Shown here one piece after another: positions 25,969 to 34,651 of a stretch of 64,000 nucleotides of DNA. Within the stretch, counting starts at the first letter, position 1, and every line of letters starts with the position of its first letter. Both the position numbers and the translations under genes were made by a program. The DNA comes from JBBQVS01 sp038211295. GTDB lineage: Bacteria; Chloroflexota; Ktedonobacteria; Ktedonobacterales; Ktedonobacteraceae. The notes beneath the pieces were generated by a model. That model made no database searches and had not been told where the DNA came from. It was given only the letters and a program-made list of their open reading frames with translations. The stretch lies in NCBI GenBank assembly GCA_038211295.1, contig JBBQVS010000012.1, positions 1 through 64,000 of the forward strand, read 5' to 3'.

Positions 25969-27414
25969 ATGGTAAACGAAGAGAAGTATGTCGAGGATAT
26001 TGTCGATCAAGACGACAATTTTTCAAAGTGGTACAACCAGGTTGTGCGGAAGGCCGCTCTTGCCGACTACGCGCCTGTGCGTGGTTGTATGATTATTCGT
26101 CCCTACGGTTATGCTCTATGGGAGAACATTCAGCGTTTGCTGGACGCGAGTTTCAAAGAGACGGGCGTCGAAAACGCGTATTTCCCTCTGCTCATTCCGC
26201 GTAGTTTCTTAGAAAAGGAAGCCGAACATGTCGAGGGGTTCGCGCCTGAACTGGCGTGGGTCACGCGTGGCGGTGGTGAAGAGTTAGAGGAGCCGCTTGC
26301 CATTCGTCCAACCAGCGAGACCATTATCGGTCATACCTATGCCAAATGGATTCAGAGTTATCGAGATCTGCCGATTCTAATCAATCAGTGGAACAACGTT
26401 ATGCGCTGGGAGAAGCGTACAATGCTGTTCCTGCGAACGTCAGAGTTTCTCTGGCAGGAAGGTCATACCGCGCACCGCACGCTTGAAGAGGCCGAAGAAC
26501 GCACGCGCATGATGCTCGAAATTTACCGTGTCTTTGCTGAAGAAGAGGCGGCGATGCCTGTAATTGTGGGACGTAAGAGCGAAAACGAGAAGTTCGCGGG
26601 AGCGTTGCGAACCTATTCCATCGAGGCCCTTATGGGCGATGGCAAGGCGTTGCAGGCGGCGACGAGCCACAATCTCGGCACGAACTTCGCGAAAGGCTTT
26701 GATATTCAGTATCTCGACGACGATAGTCAGCGTAAATATTGTTCGACCACCAGTTGGGGCATGAGCACGCGTATGATTGGCGGCGTCATTATGGTACACG
26801 GCGATAAGTCCGGCCTGATTCTGCCGCCGCGTCTCGCGCCTTACCAGACGGTGATTGTACCGATTGTACGTAAAGACGCGGAAAAGTCTGCCGTTGGCGA
26901 GATGGTCGAGCGTGTGCAAAAGATGCTCAAAGGCAAGGTACGATTGAAGGTTGACAACAGCGAGAACACGCCAGGCTGGAAGTACAACGAGTGGGAGATG
27001 CGAGGTGTACCTGTGCGAATGGAGATTGGGCCACGCGACGTACAGAACAATAGTGTCATGCTGGTGCGACGTGATAATCGTGCCAAAGAAGCCGTTTCAC
27101 TCGATGCCCTGGAAACGCGACTGCCAGAGTTATTGGAAGAGATACAGAAAGCACTCTTTCAACGCGCCCTTGAGTTTCGCGAGCAAAACATGCACTACAC
27201 CGAGAGCTATGAAGAGTTCAAGCAGATCATCGCGGAGAAACGCGGTTTTGTGCGCGTCAAGTGGGCAGAGGATAGCGCGGCGGAACTGGCGATCAAAGAG
27301 GAGACAAAGGCTACACTCCGCGTGATTCCGCTTGACCAACCGGAGGTATCGGGCAAGTGCATCTATACAGGTAAACCCGCGACCTGCGAGGCCATTTTCG
27401 CTCGCGCTTACTAG
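25969..27414 (+). CDS. proS: Prolyl-tRNA synthetase, archaeal/eukaryal type
   Basis: Charges tRNA-Pro with proline. 481 residues, the length of the ProS type without the editing (INS) domain. Class II motifs are visible: motif 2 in NVMRWEKRTMLFLRTSEFLWQEGHTAH and motif 3 in STRMIGGVIMVHGD, with PLAIRPTSETIIG before them. The end, CIYTGKPATCEAIFARAY, is the characteristic C-terminal zinc-binding-like domain with a terminal Tyr. ATG 25969 has AGGAGAAAG upstream; longer in-frame readings run into the T-box leader and are not coding. Under control of that T-box. Confidence 0.96.
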   Translation: MVNEEKYVEDIVDQDDNFSKWYNQVVRKAALADYAPVRGCMIIRPYGYALWENIQRLLDASFKETGVENAYFPLLIPRSFLEKEAEHVEGFAPELAWVTRGGGEELEEPLAIRPTSETIIGHTYAKWIQSYRDLPILINQWNNVMRWEKRTMLFLRTSEFLWQEGHTAHRTLEEAEERTRMMLEIYRVFAEEEAAMPVIVGRKSENEKFAGALRTYSIEALMGDGKALQAATSHNLGTNFAKGFDIQYLDDDSQRKYCSTTSWGMSTRMIGGVIMVHGDKSGLILPPRLAPYQTVIVPIVRKDAEKSAVGEMVERVQKMLKGKVRLKVDNSENTPGWKYNEWEMRGVPVRMEIGPRDVQNNSVMLVRRDNRAKEAVSLDALETRLPELLEEIQKALFQRALEFREQNMHYTESYEEFKQIIAEKRGFVRVKWAEDSAAELAIKEETKATLRVIPLDQPEVSGKCIYTGKPATCEAIFARAY

Positions 27415-27436
27415 TACCGCAACTTCAAATCCGAGT

Positions 27437-27464
27437 GTTGCCGTTTCACTGCCGAAACGGCAAC
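27437..27464. terminator. Hairpin after proS
   Basis: 11-nt perfect arms GTTGCCGTTTC/GAAACGGCAAC around a 6-base loop, between proS and csaA. No T-run follows, so it may be a processing or weak termination site. Confidence 0.45.
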
Positions 27465-27505
27465 GATATTTCATATAGCCATAATAGAGAGAAAGTACAA
27501 GTGTC

Positions 27506-27838
27506 ATGATTACATACAATGATTTTGAGCGTGTTGATATTCGCGTGGGCAAGATTATCAAGGTGGAGGATTTTCCTCAGGCACGTAAGCCTGCTTACAA
27601 ACTCCTGATTGACTTTGGCTCTGAAATTGGCACGAAGAGAACGTCCGCGCAAATCACGAAGCATTACACGAAAGAAGAGTTGGTGGGAACGCAGGTTGTG
27701 TGCGTGATAAACTTTCCCTCAAAGCAGATTGGCCCCTTCATCTCCGAGGTATTGACGCTGGGATTGCCAGACGAGGAGGGTAACGTTGTATTATTGCGTC
27801 CTACAAAAGAAGTACCTATTGGGGGGAAGATGTTTTAG
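27506..27838 (+). CDS. csaA: CsaA-type tRNA-binding domain protein
   Basis: 110-residue OB-fold protein of the tRNA_bind/CsaA family: FERVDIRVGKIIKVEDFPQARKPAYKLLIDFG at the start and NFPSKQIGPFISEVLTLGLPDE near the end are diagnostic. Members bind tRNA and in Bacillus CsaA has chaperone-like activity toward exported proteins. The whole protein is this one domain, as in CsaA and unlike MetRS or PheRS. It follows proS by about 90 bases on the same strand and may share its transcript. Confidence 0.92.
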   Translation: MITYNDFERVDIRVGKIIKVEDFPQARKPAYKLLIDFGSEIGTKRTSAQITKHYTKEELVGTQVVCVINFPSKQIGPFISEVLTLGLPDEEGNVVLLRPTKEVPIGGKMF

Positions 27839-27883
27839 CACAAGGGTGCGTGGCGGAATGTGAAGGGGTATAGCACGAGTTGA

Positions 27884-27914
27884 GGGCATGGCGCGGCTTG
27901 CCCGCGTCATGCCC
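27884..27914. repeat. Hairpin of the GGGCATG-type intergenic repeat family
   Basis: GGGCATGGCGCGG (27884-27896) pairs with CCGCGTCATGCCC (27902-27914), one mismatch, around CTTGC. It lies between convergent csaA and the NAGPA-domain gene; CTTTCTCC follows. Shares its left half with the repeats near 31.2 and 36.6 kb but lacks the CACTACTATACTACG core. Confidence 0.7.
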
Positions 27915-27921
27915 TTTCTCC

Positions 27922-28749
27922 CTATTTCACAATAATCACAAGTGGTAGTGTCGTCACTGCATCTATCGCGATGTGTTGCTTGCCCGCGTTGAGGTAGAGC
28001 GCGGTAGACGCCCCGCCATCGAGATTGAGGGCGGTCTTGAGTGACAGGTCAGAGGTCGCGAGTATGTCGGCTAACTCGTCGAGCGAGAAAGCCGCGCCGG
28101 GGCTGGCGATAAATAGAAGACGCCCCTGTGTATCCTGCGCGACGACGCTACGGCGTTGGCTGGCGGCGTTGGCCTGAAACTGTGTACGCTTGCCATCGAT
28201 TAGCAGCATGGGTGAGCATTGTGTTGCCTGCTGTAGCTGCTCGCCATTGGGATTATAGGGTTGCAGGCTGAGCGAGCGCAGACTGATATTGCCTTGCGTA
28301 TCGACGGAGAGCATTCCGCCAAAGCCATCATAGGTTGTGCCGTATGCTTGCCCATTGGCCACAACAAGACCAGTCGCCGCGTTGTTCTGAGTAAAATAGC
28401 CTCCATTTATGATTGCGGTGGCACTTTCTTGCTTCATCCAATCATCTATTGCCAGTGGCTTTGTGGGCTGATAGCCAATCTTGAGATGCACCTTACGTAA
28501 ATCGAAGCGGGTGATGGTAACGGTATCCTCGTTATTGCCCGGACTCTTCCAATCTTCGTAGCGCACCTCAACGCCCGCCGCCGCCGTACTCCACTGGTTG
28601 AGTGCCGGCGTGCCTGCTGGCGGAGTGGTTGAGACAACGGGTGTGCCGTTGTTGAAGGTGAAGTTGGAAGTGACACCGCACGCGAGTAGTGACCCTGAAA
28701 GCAGTAAAAGCGTGAGACAAAGCATATAGAATTTTTTAGCAGGCATCAA
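27922..28749 (-). CDS. Phosphodiester glycosidase (NAGPA-domain) lipoprotein
   Basis: 275 residues. A lipoprotein signal peptide (LCLTLLLLSGSLLACG) is followed by a Thr/Pro linker and a NAGPA/DUF2233 domain from about residue 60. Its landmarks are ATAIINGGYFTQN, GMLSVDTQGN, RRSVVAQDTQGRLLFIAS and KTALNLDGGASTALYLNAG. In other bacteria such domains remove GlcNAc from phosphodiesters or act on wall teichoic-type polymers; exposed on the outer face here it probably acts on envelope glycans. It sits next to gatD/murT on the same strand, supporting an envelope role. Confidence 0.87.
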   Translation of the reverse strand: MMPAKKFYMLCLTLLLLSGSLLACGVTSNFTFNNGTPVVSTTPPAGTPALNQWSTAAAGVEVRYEDWKSPGNNEDTVTITRFDLRKVHLKIGYQPTKPLAIDDWMKQESATAIINGGYFTQNNAATGLVVANGQAYGTTYDGFGGMLSVDTQGNISLRSLSLQPYNPNGEQLQQATQCSPMLLIDGKRTQFQANAASQRRSVVAQDTQGRLLFIASPGAAFSLDELADILATSDLSLKTALNLDGGASTALYLNAGKQHIAIDAVTTLPLVIIVK

Positions 28750-28777
28750 CAGTATCTCTCTTTAGTAGTTTCGCTTA

Positions 28778-29581
28778 TTATTTCTTCCAAGAAACCGCTT
28801 CAATTGCGGACATCGTACCTTTGAACTCCATTGCGAGTTTGAGCGCGGCATCGTGGGCTGCGTTCTCAGTTGTATCATCCAGTGGTGCCAGTTCGACCTT
28901 GCCATAGCGATGTTCGAGGCTACGCTGAATAATGAGATCGGTGAACCAGGGATTTTTGGGGAGTACCGGCCCGTGCAGGTAGGTGCCAAAGACGTTATTG
29001 TAGATCGCGCCTTCGCCGCCATCCTTGCCATTGTTGCCCCAACCTGCGAGTACCTTGCCAAGAGGTTGCGCTTTGGAGCCAAGATAGGTGCGTCCGCTAT
29101 GGTTTTCGTAGCCAACCAGCACCTTTGTACCCGTCTCTTCAAAGGAACATTCCAGGGCCATATGTGTCATAAAGCGTGTCCCGCCGCCGTCTGTATACAG
29201 GTCGAGCAGACCGACGCCTTTTAGTTCTGGCCCCTCGAATGGTTTGTAGTAGTGACCGAGTAGTTGATAGCCCGCGCACACGCTCAGAAACACAACATTG
29301 GTGTTGGCTGCCTCGCGCAACGACGGGCCTTTCGCCTGAATATCCTTTGAGGCAATTTCCATCTCGCGATCCGCCGCCCCGTGTACGAGAATAAGGTCGT
29401 ACTTGGTAAAATCGGGCGTCTGACGCACAAAAATCTGCTCAACCTCGGTGCCGATGCCGCGCCATTTACAGCGTTTCTCAATCGAATAGAGGTTGCCCCG
29501 ATCTGCCGCCACACTCATCAGCGTCGGGTAAAGATGCCCGATTCTGATAACCATACCCGTGTCTTTTATGTTTTTGCTCAT
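28778..29581 (-). CDS. gatD: Lipid II isoglutaminyl synthase, glutaminase subunit GatD
   Basis: Supplies ammonia from glutamine to MurT for amidation of D-Glu in lipid II. 267 residues of the CobB/CobQ-like class I amidotransferase fold: LILVHGAADREME, nucleophilic Cys near residue 102 in SVCAGYQLLGHYY, GYENHSGRTYLG and GTYLHGPVLPKNPWFTD with the His of the dyad. The start at 29581 has GGAGGAATAA upstream. It begins only 6 bases after the murT stop on the same strand, the usual murT-gatD arrangement. Confidence 0.94.
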   Translation of the reverse strand: MSKNIKDTGMVIRIGHLYPTLMSVAADRGNLYSIEKRCKWRGIGTEVEQIFVRQTPDFTKYDLILVHGAADREMEIASKDIQAKGPSLREAANTNVVFLSVCAGYQLLGHYYKPFEGPELKGVGLLDLYTDGGGTRFMTHMALECSFEETGTKVLVGYENHSGRTYLGSKAQPLGKVLAGWGNNGKDGGEGAIYNNVFGTYLHGPVLPKNPWFTDLIIQRSLEHRYGKVELAPLDDTTENAAHDAALKLAMEFKGTMSAIEAVSWKK

Positions 29582-29587
29582 AGTAGA

Positions 29588-31054
29588 TTATTCCTCCCAG
29601 AAATGTTTGACCCAACCGCGCTTCTGCATGATGCGGCGCAGTTCGTGCGTTGGTGTGTAGCCGCACATGATGTACAGCGTTTCGCCTGGTTCAACATGTT
29701 TGAGTGCCGCGTCAAGAGCTGCCTCACGTTCGTGTACAATTGTTATTTTCTCGGTTGGCACTTCGGCGTACTTCAAACGCATAGCGAACTCTTCCGCTTT
29801 ATTGCCACTACAGACGACATCGGCGATACTCTCGGTGATCTCCTCGAATTCTACGTCCCAGAGCCACGCGAAGTCCTCGCCATCGACGACGGTATTGCTT
29901 GCCGCCAGCAGCAGGTGCTTCTTGCCAGCGTGTTGTGCGATCAAGCGGAGCATCAGGTTGAACGATGTGGGGTTCTTCACAAATGAGAGGAATACCGTCT
30001 TGTCACCCGCCTGTATCTTCTCAAGGCGTCCAAATGCAGTCTTGATGCCACTCAGGCCAAGCTGTACCTTCTCTTTAGAGAAACCTGCCGCGAGTGCCGC
30101 GCCAACCGCTACTGCCGCGTTATAGACGTTGTGGAGGCCGGGGAGGGGAATATCCAGCTCCATCTCGCCCTGTGGTGTTCGCATTTTGATATGAGTTGGC
30201 CCCTCGCCATCTGCCGCAAGCTCGACGGAGGTGACGGCGATATCGAGTTTTGGTAATGTGTAGCCGCAATTGGGACAACTATAGATGCCGAGATGGGACA
30301 TGTAGGCAACCTTGTAGTCCAGGTCTTCGTTGCACTGAATGCAGCGAATGATGTCGGCTGACTGTTCTGGTACGGGTGTCCCCACCTCCATTGTTTCCAG
30401 ACCAAAGAAGAGCCGTTTGGCTTTCGCGTTCAAGCCAAAGCTTGCGACCTGCGGGTCATTGCCATTGAGCAGAATGGTAGAGGTTTCTGGCAAACTTTCT
30501 AGCATCGTGTTCAAAGCGCGTGCGACAGCGTAGAGTTCGCCATAGCGATCCAGTTGGTCGCGGAAGATATTGGTGATAACAACCACGTCGGGCTGAATTT
30601 CGGGAACCGCGAGCGGAATCGTCGCCTCATCAATCTCGAACAGGAGCACGTCGCTATCGAGTCGCCCGAACAGGTCTGCGAAATTGACGGCAACAGAGGT
30701 GATACCTTGCAGCAGGTTGGAGCCGGTGCGATTCTGCGAAACGCGTCTACCACTGGCATCGGCAATGGCGGCGGTCATACGCGCGGTAGTTGTTTTGCCA
30801 TTGCTGCCGGTAATGACAATCTTTTTTGCTTTGCTTGCCCCCACGACTGATTTGAGTACATTGGGGTCGATGCGACGCGCAATCATACCGGGGAGGCTAG
30901 TGCCGCCACCAATACGGAAGAAACGGCCCGACGCGCCCGCCAGCTTGCCTGCGGATATTGCGAGGGCCAACCGGGCTTTTCCCAGACCGGAAGCCGACGC
31001 CAGGGTAGGAGTAGAGGGAGATGGTAGTTCTATTTTTCCATTTTCTGTTGCCAT
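29588..31054 (-). CDS. murT: Lipid II isoglutaminyl synthase, Mur-ligase subunit MurT
   Basis: ATP-dependent Mur-ligase-type subunit, 488 residues, that with GatD amidates the alpha-carboxyl of D-Glu in lipid II. The P-loop is VITGSNGKTTTARM, and the central domain continues with FEIDEATIPLAVPEI and NIFRDQLDRYGEL. A zinc ribbon typical of MurT is inserted (CIQCNEDLDY ... CPNCGY, about residues 235-265). The C-terminal DUF1727 region (FVKNPTSFNLMLRLI, then FAWLWDVEFE) contains the conserved Asp-Trp motif. It precedes gatD directly. Presence of the pair points to a thick, monoderm-like wall. Confidence 0.95.
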   Translation of the reverse strand: MATENGKIELPSPSTPTLASASGLGKARLALAISAGKLAGASGRFFRIGGGTSLPGMIARRIDPNVLKSVVGASKAKKIVITGSNGKTTTARMTAAIADASGRRVSQNRTGSNLLQGITSVAVNFADLFGRLDSDVLLFEIDEATIPLAVPEIQPDVVVITNIFRDQLDRYGELYAVARALNTMLESLPETSTILLNGNDPQVASFGLNAKAKRLFFGLETMEVGTPVPEQSADIIRCIQCNEDLDYKVAYMSHLGIYSCPNCGYTLPKLDIAVTSVELAADGEGPTHIKMRTPQGEMELDIPLPGLHNVYNAAVAVGAALAAGFSKEKVQLGLSGIKTAFGRLEKIQAGDKTVFLSFVKNPTSFNLMLRLIAQHAGKKHLLLAASNTVVDGEDFAWLWDVEFEEITESIADVVCSGNKAEEFAMRLKYAEVPTEKITIVHEREAALDAALKHVEPGETLYIMCGYTPTHELRRIMQKRGWVKHFWEE

Positions 31055-31169
31055 AAAGTCCTCAAAGCAGAGTTTTTATAATTTACAGTTCATAAGAGAG
31101 AACGTGAGCAGTATAACAAACCTGTTGCACATGAGCAAGGTAAATAGTCACAATGGCGTATGAGGGTGT

Positions 31170-31252
31170 TTAGATGGGGCATGGCGCGGCTTTGCCCGCG
31201 CCACTACTATACGACGTGTGAAGCCGCATAGGCGGCTTGTGGATTGGGGCGT
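31170..31252. repeat. Bipartite intergenic repeat copy (murT / S11 peptidase gap)
   Basis: A GGGGCATGGCGCGG/CCGCGCC hairpin is followed by CACTACTATACGACG (31202-31216), a second stem AAGCCGC/GGCTT, and GGGGCGTAG. The same order recurs near 33.3, 36.6 and 45.1 kb. Confidence 0.75.
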
Positions 31253-31298
31253 AGTCCTGTTACATTTCAAGGAACTTTGTATTATGTTCGGCATTGTT

Positions 31299-33098
31299 TT
31301 ACACCGTTTTGCATTGTTTTGATTTGGTATCGCATTGAATGGTGGAATGCTCAAAACGTTGGCGTACTAGCGGTGCGTTGTTTTGTAGCGTGGGTGCGCT
31401 TGTGGGATAGCCAAATTTAGCGATACCTCCGTTTTTGTCGAAGTAGGTCGTGAGAGGGTCAGTGATGCTATAACCGGTGTTGATATAGTAGCGGCCCTGG
31501 TTGCCCGTTGGAATGGTTGCGTCACGTTTATCTCTGTCGAAGTAGCCCCACAGATTATCGAAGGGAATAGGGTGAACGGCATCGACATCATGGGGAGAAA
31601 CCCATGTAAAGTTGTTGAAGCCCCAGTTCATGAGGTCGCGCATATCTGTCCACCAGTCTTTGGTGTGCATAGTGACGCCAATGAGATGACGCCCATTGCG
31701 GACACAAGAAATGACCTGCACGAAATTCGCGTCACCATCCCATCCAGGTTTACCGCCATCGACGCCCGGATACCACCAGAGAAATTGATTGCCGTTGACC
31801 AGCATGTGCTGTGAATGGCTTCCAGTTTTCGCGACTGTATAGCTACGTGTGCCACTGATTGCGCGTAGTTGCGGCAAGTTCATCACGTATTTTCCCAGAA
31901 TGGCGAGGTCGTGAGCACTCGAATAATGATTGTTCGCGAGCAGCCCGTGTGGGTTGCTATAATGTGTGTCCTGCAAGCCCAGGCTTTTTGCTTTGTTATT
32001 CATCATAGCTATAAACGCGGGCTGGTCGCCTGCGATAGCATCGCCAATCGCGATGGCGGCATCATTGCCAGAGACGAGAAAGAGGCCATACATGAGTTCG
32101 CGCAACGTGTACGTCTCGCCTTTTTTAATGCCCATCACCGAGCTATCCGCAGAAAGTGTCCCCAGGTCTTTATCGATTACATCAGTGATGGTCACGTTCT
32201 GGTCGAGGTTGCCCTTCTCGCTGGCAAGCATTGCGGTCATGAGTTTTGTTGTGCTCATCATGGGAAGATGCATGAATGGATTGTGGGCGTAAAGCGTTGC
32301 CCCTGTATCGGCGTCCAGCAGGTAGGCGGAGGTCGCGAACACGGGTGGGGCGGGATGATCGGTCATTGGCGGAGTGATGACCAGGCCATGCGAGTCTGTC
32401 TGTTGTCCATTGACTTGCGTATTGTCGGTACCACTATAGCCAGCTATCATACCGCCAGTCGTGACATTGTTGGTTGTAAGCGTGATAAGAATAGGTACGA
32501 GAATAAGCGCGAGTGCTACGATAAAGGTGGCGGTGACAAGCGTGCGGTTATGACTGAAATCCTGCACTGCCGCGAGCAAAGTATGCGTTCGTGTATGTTT
32601 TTCGCGGCGACCATAGCGTGCGTAACGAGTGTCGCGTTTGTACTGGCCTTGTCCTTTCGGGCGTGGCGTAGTGGGCGCGGATTGTGTACGAGGTGCTGGG
32701 TGTGTGGGTCTGCGTAAACGCTGCGACTGCACGGAGGGCGATTGCGGGTTAGATGATGGCTCATAAATGTGAGGACGACGGCGCGGACGAGGCGATACCA
32801 GGATTTTGCCCGTCTCACAACTGGTTGGCTCTGTTTCCTCATCTTCTCCGCCGTCTTCCAGCACCGTGGGGAGCTTGTTTGTGTAGGCCGGAAGCTGCTC
32901 ATCTTCGGCAAAGCGTGAGGCGCGGCGTATTCTGGGTACGGCGGGGTCGCCGTAATAGTCGTCGCGCTCGGCCTCTGCTGGCTTTTTGCGACGTTGGACG
33001 TATGAGTGTTGCGCGTTACGTGTGCGTTGAGGACGGTTGGCAGGCGGTTTCTGAAAATACTCGTCCTGTTCGTCGTCGCCCTGCGGCGTTTTGGGCAT
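31299..33098 (-). CDS. D-alanyl-D-alanine carboxypeptidase (S11) with long cytoplasmic N-terminus
   Basis: 599 residues. The first 190 or so are charged, Arg/Pro-rich and probably cytoplasmic; a single membrane helix (about 193-215, ATFIVALALILVPILI) precedes an external S11 peptidase domain. STTK (Ser near 284) and SGND are canonical; the third box reads DGGKPGWDG, with Pro in place of the Thr/Ser of KTG. The last 60 residues contain a YFDKNGGIAKFGYPTS unit of a kind common at the ends of Chloroflexota exported proteins. The enzyme trims the terminal D-Ala of peptidoglycan stem peptides. It is next to murT-gatD and a kinase that could phosphorylate the tail. Confidence 0.9.
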   Translation of the reverse strand: MPKTPQGDDEQDEYFQKPPANRPQRTRNAQHSYVQRRKKPAEAERDDYYGDPAVPRIRRASRFAEDEQLPAYTNKLPTVLEDGGEDEETEPTSCETGKILVSPRPRRRPHIYEPSSNPQSPSVQSQRLRRPTHPAPRTQSAPTTPRPKGQGQYKRDTRYARYGRREKHTRTHTLLAAVQDFSHNRTLVTATFIVALALILVPILITLTTNNVTTGGMIAGYSGTDNTQVNGQQTDSHGLVITPPMTDHPAPPVFATSAYLLDADTGATLYAHNPFMHLPMMSTTKLMTAMLASEKGNLDQNVTITDVIDKDLGTLSADSSVMGIKKGETYTLRELMYGLFLVSGNDAAIAIGDAIAGDQPAFIAMMNNKAKSLGLQDTHYSNPHGLLANNHYSSAHDLAILGKYVMNLPQLRAISGTRSYTVAKTGSHSQHMLVNGNQFLWWYPGVDGGKPGWDGDANFVQVISCVRNGRHLIGVTMHTKDWWTDMRDLMNWGFNNFTWVSPHDVDAVHPIPFDNLWGYFDRDKRDATIPTGNQGRYYINTGYSITDPLTTYFDKNGGIAKFGYPTSAPTLQNNAPLVRQRFEHSTIQCDTKSKQCKTV

Positions 33099-33308
33099 CG
33101 TGCCAATCCTCTCAAGGGTGTTTTTGCTTGCCTCAGCTCTTATCAGAGAATGTTGGTTATTCTATGTAGTATACAGCAAAGTTTCAGCAGCATGTTGCCT
33201 ATACTACGTAGCAACCCCTTCTATTGTCAACTTCTCTGACGAACGGGCAAGCAGAAAATAACACGGTTTGAGAGGCGAGAGTGAGAGAGCATGGTGGAGG
33301 CGCAGAGC

Positions 33309-33362
33309 ATGACAGAGGCTCGCCTCTGTCACTACTATACTACGTGTGATACCGCTTGTACC
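33309..33362. repeat. Bipartite intergenic repeat copy (S11 peptidase / kinase gap)
   Basis: GACAGAGGC-TC-GCCTCTGTC forms a hairpin followed by CACTACTATACTACG (33330-33344) and a weak second repeat (ACCGCTTGTACCGCTTA). It lies after the kinase gene at 33385, upstream of the S11 gene. The rest of this 285-base gap shows no gene. Confidence 0.72.
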
Positions 33363-33384
33363 GCTTATCTCATCGCGTTCCTAA

Positions 33385-34371
33385 CTACCATGTAAAAACC
33401 GCTTCTGTATTGTACCGCGCATCAGATACTACTTTATAGACACTATCGCTGCTTTGGAAACGGGTCTCCAATGATGACACAAACGCTCCCATGAACGCAT
33501 GTGCCTTGCCAAAAATTGAGACGGGAGTACATGCGGTCTGGTATGCCTCAACAAATGACGCGATGCTTGTGAAGCGCAATGTTATCTCTTTTTCCAGCGC
33601 ACAGAGCATGACTTGCTCAATAGCGGGCGAGATTGCGGCGTTCAGATGCGAGGGATGCACTGGTATCTCTTCAATCTGGCGCACGCAGACATATTGCGCG
33701 TTTGTGCTCTCGAATGGTGCCAGTCCCGTGAGCATCTGATAGAGCAGTGTGCCGAGCGCGTAGATATCGCTGCTGACGCTGGCCTCGCCATAACACAGTT
33801 CTGGCGACATGTAGAGAGGCGTCCCCATGACTTGCCCGTTGCGCTCAATCGCGCTCTCACCGACGTAGGACGCGATACCGAAATCCGCGAGATAGGCCGA
33901 ACCATTTTCATCGAAGAGAATGTTCGCGGGCTTGATGTCGCGGTGCAGAATGCCGAACGAGTGCATAGAGTGTAGAGCATCGGCGAGCTGCTCAAAAATC
34001 ACGCGAGCCTCAGCTTGTGACAGGGAGCCTTGTTCCATACGGTCTTTGAGGCTGCCACCTGCCATGTAGGGCATTACGAGATAGGCGAAGGCACCCTGCC
34101 GACCAGCTCCCAGAAGGGGCAAGATGTGGTCATGGCGCAGGCTTCTCATGATGTGTCGCTCGCGCCGAAACTGCTCGACCTGCTCGTCGCCTGTTGGATT
34201 ATTTTGTAGTGTAAGAACTTTGAGCGCGACAGTGGTATAGGTTTCCTCATCATATGCTAGGTAGACGCTTGACATTCCGCCCTGCTGGAGAAGACGACGA
34301 ATGAGGTATGGGCCGAGACGTGAACCACGTAGAAGAGTCATTGTTGTTTGTTGCTCGATGAGTGTATGCAT
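33385..34371 (-). CDS. Soluble Ser/Thr protein kinase
   Basis: Hanks-type kinase of 328 residues with no membrane segment. The Gly-rich loop is LLQQGGMSSVYLA, followed by the Lys in TVALKVLTL, HRDIKPANILF, DFGIASYVG and PLYMSPELCYG. After the kinase domain (about residues 20-275) only a short tail of about 50 residues remains, so regulation must come from partners. AGGGG lies nine bases before ATG 34371. It is upstream of, and on the same strand as, the S11 peptidase gene whose basic cytoplasmic tail is a possible substrate (inference). Confidence 0.9.
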   Translation of the reverse strand: MHTLIEQQTTMTLLRGSRLGPYLIRRLLQQGGMSSVYLAYDEETYTTVALKVLTLQNNPTGDEQVEQFRRERHIMRSLRHDHILPLLGAGRQGAFAYLVMPYMAGGSLKDRMEQGSLSQAEARVIFEQLADALHSMHSFGILHRDIKPANILFDENGSAYLADFGIASYVGESAIERNGQVMGTPLYMSPELCYGEASVSSDIYALGTLLYQMLTGLAPFESTNAQYVCVRQIEEIPVHPSHLNAAISPAIEQVMLCALEKEITLRFTSIASFVEAYQTACTPVSIFGKAHAFMGAFVSSLETRFQSSDSVYKVVSDARYNTEAVFTW

Positions 34372-34589
34372 AAATATGTTCCCCTATCGCTTTCCCCTGA
34401 AATAAAGATATTGGCTAAACGTTCTGTTCCGTTAGACGCTATGCTCTCATAAAAGTCACACGTAAACGATGAGCCACTACCCAAAACAACTGTAATTTCG
34501 CTCTCTTTTGTTCAATTGTCCTATGTGACTATTCTTTTTGAGGCGCGTCTAAACGGTTGTAAACGCGAGTCGGGGGAAAAGTATGATGC

Positions 34590-34618
34590 TAGACAATGTA
34601 CGTGAACGCTTGTATACT
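34590..34618 (+). promoter_or_regulatory. Promoter of the ECF sigma factor gene
   Basis: TAGACA (34590-34595), 17-base spacer and TATACT (34613-34618) precede the sigma gene, whose ATG at 34652 has GGAGAG upstream. It looks like a housekeeping promoter, not an ECF-type one. The remainder of the 280-base gap back to the kinase gene shows nothing else. Confidence 0.55.
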
Positions 34619-34651
34619 GATTTCTGACAACGATATAAGCGGAGAGAAACT

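Noticed and set aside
31869..32717. 282-codon open frame on the plus strand
   Set aside because: It lies wholly opposite the S11 carboxypeptidase gene, whose motifs are clear; its translation is Cys/His/Arg-rich without any family pattern and has no ribosome site.
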